A stretch of 64,000 bases of DNA, taken from positions 62,001 to 126,000 of the forward strand of contig NZ_FUYH01000008.1 in assembly GCF_900167605.1 (NCBI RefSeq), written 5' to 3'. Shown piece after piece: positions 46,595-56,586 of the stretch (the first letter of the stretch is position 1; each line of letters opens with the position of its first letter). The notes beneath the pieces are model-generated. The model had not been told where the DNA came from. It ran no database searches and saw only the letters and a list, made by a program, of their open reading frames with translations. The DNA is from Caloramator quimbayensis (GTDB taxonomy: Bacteria; Bacillota; Clostridia; Clostridiales; Caloramatoraceae). The translations under genes and the position numbers were made by a program.

Positions 46595-47815
46595 ATGAAA
46601 AACTGTCTTGTAGCTCAATCAGGAGGACCAACTGCTGTTATTAATTCTACGCTTTTAGGCGTTGTAAAAACTGCTTTAGAGTCAGAAAAAATTGATAGGG
46701 TATACGGTTCAATATATGGTATTGAAGGATTTTTAAAGGAAAAAATATTTGATTTTAATAAAGAGGATATAAAGGAAATTGAACTATTAAAGTATACACC
46801 ATCATCTGCCCTTGGTTCATGCAGATACAAACTGAAGGACTTTAATGAGGATGAGAGTGATTATAGGAATATATTTTTAAACTTTGAGAAATATAATATA
46901 AGATATTTCTTCTATATTGGCGGCAACGATTCTATGGATACAGTTGATAAGCTTAGCAGATATGCCAAAATAAAAGGATATGATATAAAAATAATTGGAG
47001 TTCCTAAAACTATAGACAACGACCTTTTTGGAACTGATCATACTCCTGGTTTTGGTTCTGCTGCAAAATATGTAGCAACAAGCATTATGGAACTCTCAAG
47101 AGATGCTGCTGTATATGATAAAGGAATAATTAATATAGTTGAGATTATGGGCAGAAATGCAGGATTTTTAGCAGCTTCCAGTGCCCTTGCAGGATATGAT
47201 GGTGTTTGCAAGCAGCTAATATATTTGCCGGAAATTGCCTTTGATATGGATAAATTTCTTCAGGATGTTAGCTCAGCCTATGAAAAACACAAAAAAATTA
47301 TAGTTGCAGTATCAGAAGGGATAAGATACAGCGATGGGAGCTTTGTTTTTGAAGATAAAAATAATAAAGCCCATGATAAATTCGGACATTCTCAAATGGG
47401 CGGAGTAGGAAGAATTCTTGGTAAGGTTGTTAAGGATAAAATATGCAAAAGAGTAAAGGTAATTGAATTCAATGTACTTCAAAGATGTGCAATGCATTTT
47501 GCCTCAAAAACCGATGTTGAAGAAGCATACAGATGCGGAAGGGATGCAGTAAATTATGCTTTAATGGGAGAAAGCGGAAAAATGGTCTGCATAAATAGAA
47601 TAAACAGCAGCCCTTATATAAGCGAGAATGGGCTTATCGACGTATCTGAGGTTGCTAATAAGGAAAAAAAGTTTCCAATAAGCTGGATAACAAAAGACGG
47701 AAATAATATAACTGAAGAAGGAATAGAATATTTAAAGCCATTAATAGCTGGAGAAGTGAACATTCCAACTGAAAATGGCCTTCCAAGGTTTTCAAGACTT
47801 AATTTGTGTTTATAA
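46595..47815 (+). CDS. pfp: Pyrophosphate-dependent 6-phosphofructokinase
   Basis: A 406-residue PFK family member. GGNDS at 109-113 has Asp112 where ATP enzymes have Gly, and PKTIDND carries Lys138 where ATP enzymes have Gly. These two changes define PPi-dependent enzymes. It also has AQSGGPTAVIN and MGRNAGFLAA. PPi-PFK is reversible and saves ATP, common in fermentative Clostridia. ATG at 46595 follows GGGGG; an upstream start at 46574 lacks a site. It is a single gene. Confidence 0.9.
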   Translation: MKNCLVAQSGGPTAVINSTLLGVVKTALESEKIDRVYGSIYGIEGFLKEKIFDFNKEDIKEIELLKYTPSSALGSCRYKLKDFNEDESDYRNIFLNFEKYNIRYFFYIGGNDSMDTVDKLSRYAKIKGYDIKIIGVPKTIDNDLFGTDHTPGFGSAAKYVATSIMELSRDAAVYDKGIINIVEIMGRNAGFLAASSALAGYDGVCKQLIYLPEIAFDMDKFLQDVSSAYEKHKKIIVAVSEGIRYSDGSFVFEDKNNKAHDKFGHSQMGGVGRILGKVVKDKICKRVKVIEFNVLQRCAMHFASKTDVEEAYRCGRDAVNYALMGESGKMVCINRINSSPYISENGLIDVSEVANKEKKFPISWITKDGNNITEEGIEYLKPLIAGEVNIPTENGLPRFSRLNLCL

Positions 47816-47929
47816 TAAACTTTTTATAAAAATTTAAAATATTAAGATGGTAAAACTTTAATAATAATGATTTTACTGCTATAATATAAATGGTTTTGGA
47901 AAAAATATTGTATACAAAGGAGGTTCAAT

Positions 47930-48760
47930 ATGGCAAGGGATATACAAAATCTGAAAAAGACTGCTAATATAATAAGGCAGGATATTATCAAAATGCTTGC
48001 TGAATCAGCATCAGGACATCCAGGGGGTTCACTTTCTGCTGTTGAAATATTAACAGCGCTTTATTTTGAAGAGATGAATATTGATCCCAAAAACCCAAGA
48101 TGGGATGACAGGGATAGATTTGTGCTTTCAAAGGGACATGGAGCGCCTGTGCTTTATGCAGCTCTTGCAGAAAGAGGTTATTTTGAAAAGAAACATCTTT
48201 TAACTTTAAGAAAAATAGGTTCCATACTTCAAGGCCACCCAAATATGAATGATACTCCAGGAGTTGATATGTCAACTGGTTCATTAGGACAGGGACTTTC
48301 CGTTGCAAACGGTATGGCACTTGCTGGAAAGCTTGATAAAAAAGATTACAGGGTTTATGTGCTTCTTGGAGATGGTGAATTAGAAGAGGGGCAGGTTTGG
48401 GAGGCAGCTATGACTTCAGCCCACTATAAGCTTGATAATTTAATGGCTTTTGTTGATAATAATGGACTTCAAATAGATGGTCCTGTAAGTGAAGTTATGA
48501 ATCCAACTCCAATTGGAGAAAAATTTAAAGCCTTCGGATGGCATGTAATTGAAATTGATGGACATGACTTTGAACAGATTTTTAGTGCTATAGATGAAGC
48601 TAAAAATACTAAGGGCAAGCCAACCGTAGTTGTAGCAAAGACAGTAAAGGGTAAGGGCGTTAGTTTTATGGAAAATTTAGCTTCTTGGCATGGAAATGCA
48701 CCAAGCAAAGAGCAGGCACAAAAAGCTTTAGAAGAATTGGGAGGTGCTATTAATGGCTAA
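47930..48760 (+). CDS. Transketolase, N-terminal subunit
   Basis: The thiamine diphosphate-binding half of a split transketolase (276 residues): [61 protein letters not shown] and [27 protein letters not shown] precedes the ATG. Overlaps the C-terminal subunit by eight bases. The pair interconverts pentose and triose/hexose phosphates, complementing the window's sugar kinases. Confidence 0.95.
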   Translation: MARDIQNLKKTANIIRQDIIKMLAESASGHPGGSLSAVEILTALYFEEMNIDPKNPRWDDRDRFVLSKGHGAPVLYAALAERGYFEKKHLLTLRKIGSILQGHPNMNDTPGVDMSTGSLGQGLSVANGMALAGKLDKKDYRVYVLLGDGELEEGQVWEAAMTSAHYKLDNLMAFVDNNGLQIDGPVSEVMNPTPIGEKFKAFGWHVIEIDGHDFEQIFSAIDEAKNTKGKPTVVVAKTVKGKGVSFMENLASWHGNAPSKEQAQKALEELGGAING

Positions 48761-49700
48761 TCTTGCAACCAGAGAGGCATATGGTAAGGCTTTAGTTGAA
48801 CTTGGAAAAGAAAACAAAGATATAGTTGTTTTAGATGCAGATCTTTCAAAATCAACAAAAACAGCTGATTTTGCAAAGGCTTTTCCAGATAGATTTTTCA
48901 ATATAGGTATTGCAGAAGGTGACCTTATGGCAACAGCAGCAGGTCTTTCAACCTGTGGAAAAATTCCTTTTGCCAGCACCTTTGCTGTATTTGCATCGGG
49001 AAGAGCTTTTGAGCAGATTAGAAATTCTATCTGCTACCCTGAGCTTAATGTAAAAATTGCAGCAACTCATGCTGGACTGACAGTTGGAGAAGATGGAGCA
49101 TCCCATCAATCTATAGAAGACTTGGCAATAATGAGAGCTATTCCTAATATGACAGTTATCTGTCCCTGCGATGATGTTGAAACGATGGCTGCAATAAAAG
49201 AAGCAGCTGCTATGAAAGGGCCGGTATACATAAGGCTTGGACGTTCAGCAGTTCCTACTTTAAACAGCGAAACTGACTATAAATTTGAAATCGGAAAGGC
49301 TGTTACTTTAAAGGACGGAGAAGATGTTACAATATTTGCAACAGGAATAATGGTTAATGAAGCACTAAAAGCTTCTGAAATGCTTAAGGAACAGGGAATA
49401 AGCGCACAGGTTATCAACATACATACAATAAAACCAATAGATGAAGAGGCAGTTATAAATGCTGCTCAAAAAACAGGAGCGGTAGTTACTTGTGAAGAGC
49501 ATAATGTAATAGGCGGTCTTGGAAGCGCTGTTTGCGAAGTTCTTTCAGAATATTATCCTGTACCTGTAAAAAGAGTAGGCGTTATGGATATGTTCGGAGA
49601 ATCCGGAAAACCCGCTGAACTTTTAGAAGAGTATGGACTTACAGCTGAAAATGTAGCTGAGGCTGCAAAAGCTGTATTTGAAAAGAAAAAAAGAGTATAA
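48753..49700 (+). CDS. Transketolase, C-terminal subunit
   Basis: The pyrimidine-binding half of split transketolase, 315 residues: [68 protein letters not shown] and [22 protein letters not shown] at 48753 follows GGGAGGTG. A 1-deoxyxylulose phosphate synthase is single-chain and longer, so it is excluded. Confidence 0.95.
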   Translation: MANLATREAYGKALVELGKENKDIVVLDADLSKSTKTADFAKAFPDRFFNIGIAEGDLMATAAGLSTCGKIPFASTFAVFASGRAFEQIRNSICYPELNVKIAATHAGLTVGEDGASHQSIEDLAIMRAIPNMTVICPCDDVETMAAIKEAAAMKGPVYIRLGRSAVPTLNSETDYKFEIGKAVTLKDGEDVTIFATGIMVNEALKASEMLKEQGISAQVINIHTIKPIDEEAVINAAQKTGAVVTCEEHNVIGGLGSAVCEVLSEYYPVPVKRVGVMDMFGESGKPAELLEEYGLTAENVAEAAKAVFEKKKRV

Positions 49701-49716
49701 AATTAAAAATTAATTT

Positions 49717-49760
49717 AATGCTGCTTTAAATAGAAAAAAGATTAAAGCAGCATTTTTTTT
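49717..49760 (+). terminator. Terminator after transketolase
   Basis: AATGCTGCTTTAA (49717-49729) and TTAAAGCAGCATT (49742-49754) form a perfect 13-bp stem ending in a T-run. Confidence 0.93.
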
Positions 49761-49931
49761 CATTCCGGCGTTGCGGCTATTGCTTAGTCGTGAGCTGTTA
49801 AGTATAATTTAAAGTTTTAACCGTCTTTTTATTTGTGTTTAACTCCGTATCCCTTGTAATAAAGTGTTTTTTATGATATATGTATATATGCAGCCATTAT
49901 GCATAAAAGTTTGAATTTAGCAGGTGATATC

Positions 49932-50786
49932 ATGAAAAAAAAAGTTAAAGAGTATATGCTGATAACAATAGGAATAATTCTTGTAGGAGCAGGAGTATAT
50001 TATTTTCTTGTGCCTAATAATCTTGCAGCTGGTGGAGTGAGTGGACTTGCAATAGTAATAAATAAATTTATACCATCAATTCCAGTTGGACTTTTAATGC
50101 TCTTTATGAACATAATACTTTTTATAATTGCATTTATTGTAATAGGTTCTAATTTTGGTGCTAAAACTATTTATTCGAGCTTAGGGCTTTCAGGTGTTAT
50201 TTGGTTTTTCGAAAGATTTTATCCTGTAAAAAGCCCTGTTACCGATGATATGCTCCTAAACCTTATATTCGGTATACTTATTGGCGGAATAGGAATGGGG
50301 ATTGTGTTTAACCAAAATGCTTCCACAGGAGGAACAGATATAATAGCTAAGATTATAAATAAGTTCTTTCACATAGATATAGGTAAATCCCTTTTATTAT
50401 CAGATTTTTTAATTACGTTGGCGGCAGGATTTACATTTGGTTTTAAGGTTGGTATGTATGCTCTCCTTGGAGTTATCATAAATGGCTTTGTAATTGATGA
50501 AGTTATACAGGGCGTAACTATATGCAAACAGGTTACAATAATAAGCGAAAAGGGAGAAGAGATAAAAGACTATATTATGCATGAACTAAAAAGAGGAGTA
50601 ACTTTGTATGAAGCCAAAGGGGCTTATACAATGGAGAAAAAGGAAGTATTAATGACAATAATAAGCAGAAGAGAATTTATAAGGCTTAGGGAATACATAA
50701 AAGATGTTGATAATAGAGCTTTTATTTCTGTAAATAATGTTCATGAAGTTTTAGGAGAAGGGTTTAAGGGAATAGATGAATTTTAA
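49932..50786 (+). CDS. YitT family membrane protein
   Basis: A protein of 284 residues with about five N-terminal helices (VKEYMLITIGIILVGAGVYYFLVPNN) and a C-terminal DUF2179 domain (TIISEKGEEIKDYIMHELKRGVTLYEAKGAY). The GMGIVFNQNASTGGTDIIAKI block is typical of the family. Its biological function is unsettled. ATG at 49932 follows CAGGTGATAT; the longer frame from 49899 lacks a ribosome site. Single gene with a terminator. Confidence 0.88.
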   Translation: MKKKVKEYMLITIGIILVGAGVYYFLVPNNLAAGGVSGLAIVINKFIPSIPVGLLMLFMNIILFIIAFIVIGSNFGAKTIYSSLGLSGVIWFFERFYPVKSPVTDDMLLNLIFGILIGGIGMGIVFNQNASTGGTDIIAKIINKFFHIDIGKSLLLSDFLITLAAGFTFGFKVGMYALLGVIINGFVIDEVIQGVTICKQVTIISEKGEEIKDYIMHELKRGVTLYEAKGAYTMEKKEVLMTIISRREFIRLREYIKDVDNRAFISVNNVHEVLGEGFKGIDEF

Positions 50787-50809
50787 TATAATAAAAAAGA
50801 AACGTTAAA

Positions 50810-50847
50810 GGTCTGAAATGGAATAAGTTTCAGGCTTTTTATTTTTT
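50810..50847 (+). terminator. Terminator after the yitT-type gene
   Basis: GTCTGAAA (50811-50818) and TTTCAGGC (50828-50835) pair with one wobble and are followed by two T-runs. Confidence 0.75.
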
Positions 50848-50968
50848 AAAAAAATTGCCTATAAGTTAAATTTTATGTTATTATATAGAATAGTAAGTCG
50901 ATTATAAAAACTTAAAAGTTTATTTCTTTAAATCTTGTCAAAAGTCATCTTTTAAGGAGTTGTTCATA

Positions 50969-51655
50969 ATGATAGAATTTAAAAATATTTCAAAGGTTTA
51001 TAAAAATAATCATATTGCTTTATCAAATATTTCATTATCAATTAACAAAGGTGAATTTGTGTTCTTAGTTGGGCCAAGCGGTGCAGGCAAATCAACATTT
51101 ATCAAGCTTTTACTTAAGGAAATTGAGCCGACAAGCGGTGATATAACAGTAAATGGAGTTAATATTAAAAAGCTCAAAAGAAAAGAAGTACCCTATTATA
51201 GAAGAAATATAGGTATAGTATTTCAGGATTTCAGGCTTCTTCAGGAAATGACTGTATTTGAAAATGTTGCCTTTGCGATGCAGGTGGTTGAAGCAGGCCA
51301 TAAAGATATTAAAAGGAAGGTTCCTCAGATGCTCTCTCTTGTGGGCTTGTCAAGTAAAGCTAATATGTATCCTCATCAGCTCTCTGGAGGAGAGCAGCAA
51401 AGGGTTGTACTTGCAAGAGCACTTTCAAACAATCCAGGGATACTTATATGCGACGAACCGACAGGAAATCTTGACCCAGAAACAGCATGGGGAATAATGG
51501 ATCTTTTAAATGACATTAACAAATCAGGTACAACCATTTTAATGGCAACCCATGCTAAGGATATTGTAGATAGGATGAAAAAGAGGGTAGTTGCTATTGA
51601 AAAGGGAGTAATAGTTAGAGATCAGCAAAGAGGTGTTTACGGATATGAAGATTAG
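50969..51655 (+). CDS. ftsE: Cell division ATP-binding protein FtsE
   Basis: The 228-residue ATPase of the FtsEX complex that controls cell-wall hydrolases. It has Walker A GPSGAGKST, FQDFRLLQEMTVFENVAFAM, signature LSGGEQQRVVLARAL and CDEPTGNLDPETAWGIMDLL, the FtsE pattern. ATG at 50969 follows AAGGAG. It overlaps ftsX by 11 bases. Confidence 0.96.
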   Translation: MIEFKNISKVYKNNHIALSNISLSINKGEFVFLVGPSGAGKSTFIKLLLKEIEPTSGDITVNGVNIKKLKRKEVPYYRRNIGIVFQDFRLLQEMTVFENVAFAMQVVEAGHKDIKRKVPQMLSLVGLSSKANMYPHQLSGGEQQRVVLARALSNNPGILICDEPTGNLDPETAWGIMDLLNDINKSGTTILMATHAKDIVDRMKKRVVAIEKGVIVRDQQRGVYGYED

Positions 51656-52532
51656 AACTTTTAATTATTTTTTTAAGGAAAGCTTTAAAAGCATAAAAAG
51701 AAACAGGGTAATGAGCTTTGCATCAGTTACTACTGTTGCAGCAGCACTCTTTATTTTTGGTGTGTTTATGATAATAATATCAAATGTAAACAGTTTGGTT
51801 GATACTGTTGAAAACAAAGTTGAAATTAAAGCTTTTTTAAAGGATGATATTTCAAGTTTAAAGGTTAGAGATATTGAAAAAGAAATAAAGGCTATATCAG
51901 GGGTAAAGAACGTTACTTATGAATCAAAAGATGAAGCTTTGAAAAAGGTTTCAGAGCAGCTTGGAGAAAATAAGGATTTAACTGAAGGACTTGAAGAGGA
52001 CAACCCTTTCCCAGCATCTTTTATAATTAAAGTTAATAAACCATCGGATGTATCCTATGTTTCTAAGGAACTTTCAAAAATACAGGATTTTGAAAAGATA
52101 AACGATGCACAGGAGATAGTAAATCAGATTATTAAAATCACAAACTTTATTAAATTATTTAGTTTGATTTTAATGATTATTTTAAGTGTTATCGGAATTT
52201 CTTTAATCTCTAATACTATAAAGCTTACAGTATATGCAAGGAAGAGAGAAATAAGCATTATGAAATATATAGGTGCAACAGACTGGTTTGTAAAATGGCC
52301 TTTTTTACTCGAAGGAATAATGCTTGGACTTTTAGGAGCTCTTATTGCAATAGGATTCCTATCAGCTGGTTATTCTTATGGGATGAAAATGGTCTCACCA
52401 AATATATTATTCTTTTCTTTTGTACCTCTTAAAACTATTTTTCAGAGTATTTTATGGCAGTTTTTGCTTGTAGGTATGTTTATAGGAGGTTTTGGAAGCC
52501 TTATTTCAATAAGAAAATTTCTTGTTTTATAA
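51645..52532 (+). CDS. ftsX: Cell division protein FtsX
   Basis: The membrane partner of FtsE, 295 residues, four helices with an extracellular loop between helices one and two (about residues 42-165; VEIKAFLKDDISSLKVRDIEKEIKAISGVKNVTYESKDEAL). The ABC2-type C-terminal MacB/FtsX fold reads SLISNTIKLTVYARKREISIMKYIGATDWFVKWPFLLEG. ATG at 51645 follows AGAGGTG within ftsE. The next gene encodes a probable partner hydrolase. Confidence 0.95.
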   Translation: MKIRTFNYFFKESFKSIKRNRVMSFASVTTVAAALFIFGVFMIIISNVNSLVDTVENKVEIKAFLKDDISSLKVRDIEKEIKAISGVKNVTYESKDEALKKVSEQLGENKDLTEGLEEDNPFPASFIIKVNKPSDVSYVSKELSKIQDFEKINDAQEIVNQIIKITNFIKLFSLILMIILSVIGISLISNTIKLTVYARKREISIMKYIGATDWFVKWPFLLEGIMLGLLGALIAIGFLSAGYSYGMKMVSPNILFFSFVPLKTIFQSILWQFLLVGMFIGGFGSLISIRKFLVL

Positions 52533-52553
52533 TTTTCTAATGGGGGGGTCGAG

Positions 52554-53702
52554 ATGAAAAAGAAAATATTAGCTGCAATTATAATTTTGATATTTGCATT
52601 TACTCTAAATGTAACTGCGGATGAACTTACAAACAAGAAAAATCAGTTAAATAAGGTAAATGGTAATATTAATAATATAAAGAATAAAATTGAAGATGTT
52701 AAAGACGAAAAAAAAGATGTTAAAAACCAGATAAAAAAAATTGAAGATGAAATAAATAAAAAAGAAAACGAAATATACGCTATAGATAACAAAATAAGCT
52801 TGACAAAGGAAGATATAAAAAGAGCAGAAAGTGAACTTGAAAGGGCAATCGAAGATTATAACAATGAAAAGGATTTATATTATGAGAGACTGAGAGTACT
52901 TTATATGAATGGCAGTTCGGGTTATATTGGAGTGCTTTTGGCATCAGAAGATTTTTCAGATTTTATTTCAAGGTTAAACAATGTGAAAAAAATAATAGAA
53001 TTTGATACAAAGCTTTTATCAAAAATGAAGCAGCAGCAGGATAACATTGAATCTAAAAAGATAGCCCTTGAAAATGTTAAAACAAGCCTTATAAGCCTTC
53101 AAAATGATTCAATAGAAAAAAAGAAAGAGCTTAATAAGGCTAATGAGGATAAGAAAAACTATTATGAGGAGCTTGAAAAAAATCAGAAAGAGCTTGAAAG
53201 ACTTCTATCAGAGGAAGAAAGGGAAGCAAAGGCGATTCAGGCTCAAATAAAGGCTTTACAATCAAAACTTTCTAATGAAAAATACTCAGGTTCAAAGACA
53301 GGAATACTTAAAGTAAGTGATATAGGGTATATGCCTCGTATAACATCAAAGTTTGGTATGAGGATGCATCCTATATTAAAAAGAAAGATAATGCACTATG
53401 GAATAGATATTGCTGTTCCATCAGGTACACCTGTATATTCGATGGCTGACGGCAGGGTAATAATTGCTGAATATCAGAATGGATACGGAAATGTGGTTGT
53501 CATTGATCATGGGAGCGGGCTTACAACTCTTTATGCCCATAATTCAAAACTTCTTGTTTCTGTAGGTGAAAAGGTTAAGAAAGGTCAGATAATATCAAAG
53601 TCTGGAAGCACAGGATATTCTACTGGACCACATCTTCATTTTGAAGTTGCTATTAATGGAAAACAGGTTAATCCAGAGCCATATTTAATTATTGGGAAAT
53701 AA
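52554..53702 (+). CDS. EnvC/PcsB-type coiled-coil M23 peptidase
   Basis: A secreted protein of 382 residues: a signal peptide of about 22, a long Lys/Glu coiled coil (about 25-235), then an LytM/M23 domain (about 265-382). Zinc ligands are present: the block beginning [17 protein letters not shown] has His281 and Asp285, and PHLHFE has His360 and His362. It is therefore probably an active endopeptidase, unlike degenerate EnvC. The coiled coil is expected to contact the FtsX loop. Directly after ftsX and ended by its own terminator. Confidence 0.9.
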   Translation: MKKKILAAIIILIFAFTLNVTADELTNKKNQLNKVNGNINNIKNKIEDVKDEKKDVKNQIKKIEDEINKKENEIYAIDNKISLTKEDIKRAESELERAIEDYNNEKDLYYERLRVLYMNGSSGYIGVLLASEDFSDFISRLNNVKKIIEFDTKLLSKMKQQQDNIESKKIALENVKTSLISLQNDSIEKKKELNKANEDKKNYYEELEKNQKELERLLSEEEREAKAIQAQIKALQSKLSNEKYSGSKTGILKVSDIGYMPRITSKFGMRMHPILKRKIMHYGIDIAVPSGTPVYSMADGRVIIAEYQNGYGNVVVIDHGSGLTTLYAHNSKLLVSVGEKVKKGQIISKSGSTGYSTGPHLHFEVAINGKQVNPEPYLIIGK

Positions 53703-53705
53703 TTT

Positions 53706-53735
53706 GGTACCTATGTTATTCATAGGTACTTTTTT
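53706..53735 (+). terminator. Terminator after the ftsEX-M23 genes
   Basis: GTACCTATG (53707-53715) pairs with CATAGGTAC (53721-53729), then six T. Confidence 0.88.
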
Positions 53736-53763
53736 AAAATTCTATTAAAAAATTAAGCTTTTT

Positions 53764-53792
53764 TTGAATTAAAGGATTGAAAATGTTATAAT
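53764..53792 (+). promoter_or_regulatory. Promoter of the ctp protease gene
   Basis: TTGAAT, 17 bases, TATAAT (53787-53792), with an extended -10 TG at 53784. It explains expression of ctp apart from ftsEX. Confidence 0.75.
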
Positions 53793-53847
53793 GTACTGAG
53801 AAAAACAGTAAAATAACAACAGATGAATTTTGATTTGAGGTGTTAGT

Positions 53848-55041
53848 GTGAAAAAAAATGTATCTTTAAGAAATGCAATAATAGCAGTTGTAGTAACAAA
53901 TATAATTGCTGTTGCTGTAATATTGTATGCTCCAATTCCATTTATTGGAGGAATGAGGTTGGTTACAGGGCAGGAGTATGACTTTCTGCAAAAGTTTGGA
54001 AAGATGATAATGGTTAAAAGCATTGTAGAGGATAGATATGTTGATAAGATAGATACACAAAAGATGATAGATGGAGCATTAAGGGGAATGGTATCAAACG
54101 CAACTGATATATATACTCAATATATGGATGAAAAAGAGTTTAAAGAATGGACCACTCAGACTAAAGGTTCCTATGCGGGTATAGGTGTTTATATAGAACC
54201 AAAGGACGGAAGGATTATGGTAGTATCGCCAATTGAGGATGGACCAGCACAAAGGGCGGGAATAAAATCCGGAGACTACATTATAAAAATAAATGGTGAA
54301 GAAATGACATCAGATGATATGAACAAGGCAGTAACTTTGATGACAGGAAAGGAAGGTAAGAAGATAAACCTTATAATATATAGACCTAATGTGGGAAATA
54401 AAGAGATTAATTTAGTAACAGAAAAGATTGTATTTAAAACTGTAAAGAGCAAAGTTATTAATAATAATATAGGATATATAAGAATAACACAGTTTACAGA
54501 AACTACCGGAGATGATTTTAATAAAGCATTAGATGAACTTTTAAAGAAGCAGGTTAAAGGACTTGTTCTCGATCTTAGGGATAACCCTGGAGGACTTTTA
54601 ACAGAGTGTGTAAAGGTTGCTGACAGATTAGTCGGTGAAGGTACCATAGTTTATACAATAGATAATAGAAATCAAAGGGAAGAATGGACATCAAGGCCAG
54701 ATAAACTAAATATACCTTTATGCGTGCTTGTAAATGAAGGAACAGCAAGTGCATCTGAAATAGTATCCGGAGCAGTAAGAGATTATAAAGCTGGAACATT
54801 GATTGGAACCAAAACCTTTGGAAAGGGGCTTGTACAAGATTTAATAGACTTACGTGATGGAACAGGTATTAAGGTTACAATTGCAAGGTACTATACACCT
54901 TCAGGCGAGTGCATACAAGGCAAAGGTATAACTCCAAATATTGTTCTGCCGCTTCCTGAAAAAGATAAAGATAGAGAATTAAAAGTAGAGGAAGATATAC
55001 AGATTCAAAAGGCAATTGAAGTTATAAAGTCAAAGTTGTAG
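53848..55041 (+). CDS. C-terminal processing serine protease (S41, CtpA/CtpB)
   Basis: A 397-residue membrane-anchored or exported protease: N-terminal helix (about 8-35), PDZ domain (about 108-190; GIGVYIEPKDGRIMVVSPIEDGPAQRAGIKSGDYIIKING) and S41 peptidase. Catalytic Ser301 lies in GTASASEIVSG and Lys326 in GTKTFGKG, at the usual 25-residue spacing. GTG start follows GAGGTGTTAGT. In B. subtilis ctpB lies near ftsEX and swrA and acts in spore-forming cells; the present order is similar. Confidence 0.93.
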   Translation: MKKNVSLRNAIIAVVVTNIIAVAVILYAPIPFIGGMRLVTGQEYDFLQKFGKMIMVKSIVEDRYVDKIDTQKMIDGALRGMVSNATDIYTQYMDEKEFKEWTTQTKGSYAGIGVYIEPKDGRIMVVSPIEDGPAQRAGIKSGDYIIKINGEEMTSDDMNKAVTLMTGKEGKKINLIIYRPNVGNKEINLVTEKIVFKTVKSKVINNNIGYIRITQFTETTGDDFNKALDELLKKQVKGLVLDLRDNPGGLLTECVKVADRLVGEGTIVYTIDNRNQREEWTSRPDKLNIPLCVLVNEGTASASEIVSGAVRDYKAGTLIGTKTFGKGLVQDLIDLRDGTGIKVTIARYYTPSGECIQGKGITPNIVLPLPEKDKDRELKVEEDIQIQKAIEVIKSKL

Positions 55042-55082
55042 GGAAGGGTTTTCCTTTGAAAGCCTTTTAAGGGAGGTTCTCT

Positions 55083-56384
55083 ATGGATATTATAAATCTT
55101 ATAGGCTTTGCTTTTAAAAGCTATGCAAACGGGGTTGTGGGATTTCTTTTAGATCCTATAGCGTGGATATTTCTTTTCATAATAATAGGACAATATAGAA
55201 AGTTTGTAGCCCTTCAGCAAAATATATATGGAGGATTGACAAAACAAAGTACAAAGGAACTTGTTACTACTTCGGTTCTTTTTGGAATTATATCAGGCCT
55301 AATCGGAACTATTATAACAACGACCTTTGGAGTAACATTTTATAAAGCAAATGGTCTTAGCTATTTAATACTTCTATCCCTTCTTTTAATGCTTATAAGT
55401 CCAAGATATGTCTGCCTTTCCTATTCAGGAGGGATATTGAGCCTATTTGTTTTAATTCTTTCAGCATTTTTATCGAGCTCGAGGGTATATAGCAGCTTTT
55501 TATATAATTTATACAATGCATTGGAATTTGATGTTCCAGCACTTATGGCTATAATTGCAGTAATGCATTTTATGGAGTCAGTACTAATGTGGCTTGATGG
55601 AGGAAGAGGAGCTGTTCCTGTTTTTATGAAGCAGGGAGAGGAAATTGTAGGTGCATTTATAATGCAAAGGTTTTGGATTATACCTATAATTTTATATTTC
55701 TTTGTAAGTAAGAATTATGATATGTCAGGGGTTGTTACAACTCCAGAATGGTGGCCTCTTATAAAATCCCCACAGCTTGGTGATTTTGCAAAGGATGCAG
55801 TTTTTATGGCAACTCCTCTAATTGCAATGCTTGGTTATTCTGATTTTGCAGTTACTACTATAACACAAAAAAAGGTTAAAAGGTCAGCTATTGGATTATC
55901 TATTTTTAGCATAACCCTTTTAGTGCTATCCTTTTTAGCAACTAAATTTTATGTTTTTAATTATGTAGCAGCATTATTTGCACCTCTTGCTCATGAAGGG
56001 CTAATACTTTATGAAAGGTATAAAGAGAAGCATGGAATACCTCTTTATAAAAAAAGAGATGATGGTATTATAGTACTTGATACAATGCCGAATTCTCCTG
56101 CAGAGAGCATGGGATTAAAGCCTGGAGATGTAATAATGAGTATAAATAATAAGGAAGTAAGAGAGATTACAGATGTCGATGAAATATTTAATGAATACCC
56201 AAGTTTTTTATGGGTTGAAATTAAGGATATAGAAGGTGAAAAGAAAGTATTAGAATTTAGGGACTATAAAAACACAATAAAAGATCTTGGAGTAATTACA
56301 ATTCCTGATAACATTTTGGGTGTTCCCTATGTGGAAGAAAAGAACATATCGGTTTTTGATAGAATTAAAAGGAAGTTTAAATAA
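55083..56384 (+). CDS. PDZ-domain multi-pass membrane protein (MinJ-like)
   Basis: A 433-residue protein with seven or more helices in residues 1-330 and a C-terminal PDZ domain (about 335-400; DGIIVLDTMPNSPAESMGLKPGDVIMSINNKEVREI). In B. subtilis the PDZ membrane protein MinJ lies at the same place near ftsEX-ctpB and bridges DivIVA and MinD. Topology and neighbourhood match; the direct sequence evidence is limited to PDZ plus topology. GGGAGG precedes the ATG. Confidence 0.75.
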   Translation: MDIINLIGFAFKSYANGVVGFLLDPIAWIFLFIIIGQYRKFVALQQNIYGGLTKQSTKELVTTSVLFGIISGLIGTIITTTFGVTFYKANGLSYLILLSLLLMLISPRYVCLSYSGGILSLFVLILSAFLSSSRVYSSFLYNLYNALEFDVPALMAIIAVMHFMESVLMWLDGGRGAVPVFMKQGEEIVGAFIMQRFWIIPIILYFFVSKNYDMSGVVTTPEWWPLIKSPQLGDFAKDAVFMATPLIAMLGYSDFAVTTITQKKVKRSAIGLSIFSITLLVLSFLATKFYVFNYVAALFAPLAHEGLILYERYKEKHGIPLYKKRDDGIIVLDTMPNSPAESMGLKPGDVIMSINNKEVREITDVDEIFNEYPSFLWVEIKDIEGEKKVLEFRDYKNTIKDLGVITIPDNILGVPYVEEKNISVFDRIKRKFK

Positions 56385-56405
56385 TTTTTTAACCTTAAGT
56401 ATTAA

Positions 56406-56438
56406 AAGCCCCCTGTGTTTTTAAACATAGGGGGCTTG
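56406..56438 (+). terminator. Terminator after the MinJ-like gene
   Basis: AAGCCCCCTGTGTTT and AAACATAGGGGGCTT form a 15-bp stem with one wobble. The T-tract is poor but the stem is GC-rich. Confidence 0.75.
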
Positions 56439-56586
56439 TGAGCTATAGGGGTGTTGATATTAAGAAGGCAAATATAATTAATAGAATTACAAAAGATTTA
56501 ATAAGTTTTTAATATTATAAAAATGCAAGAAAAAGAAAGATTTACAAATAATATAATTGAAATAATAAAAAAGGAGAGTAACGATT

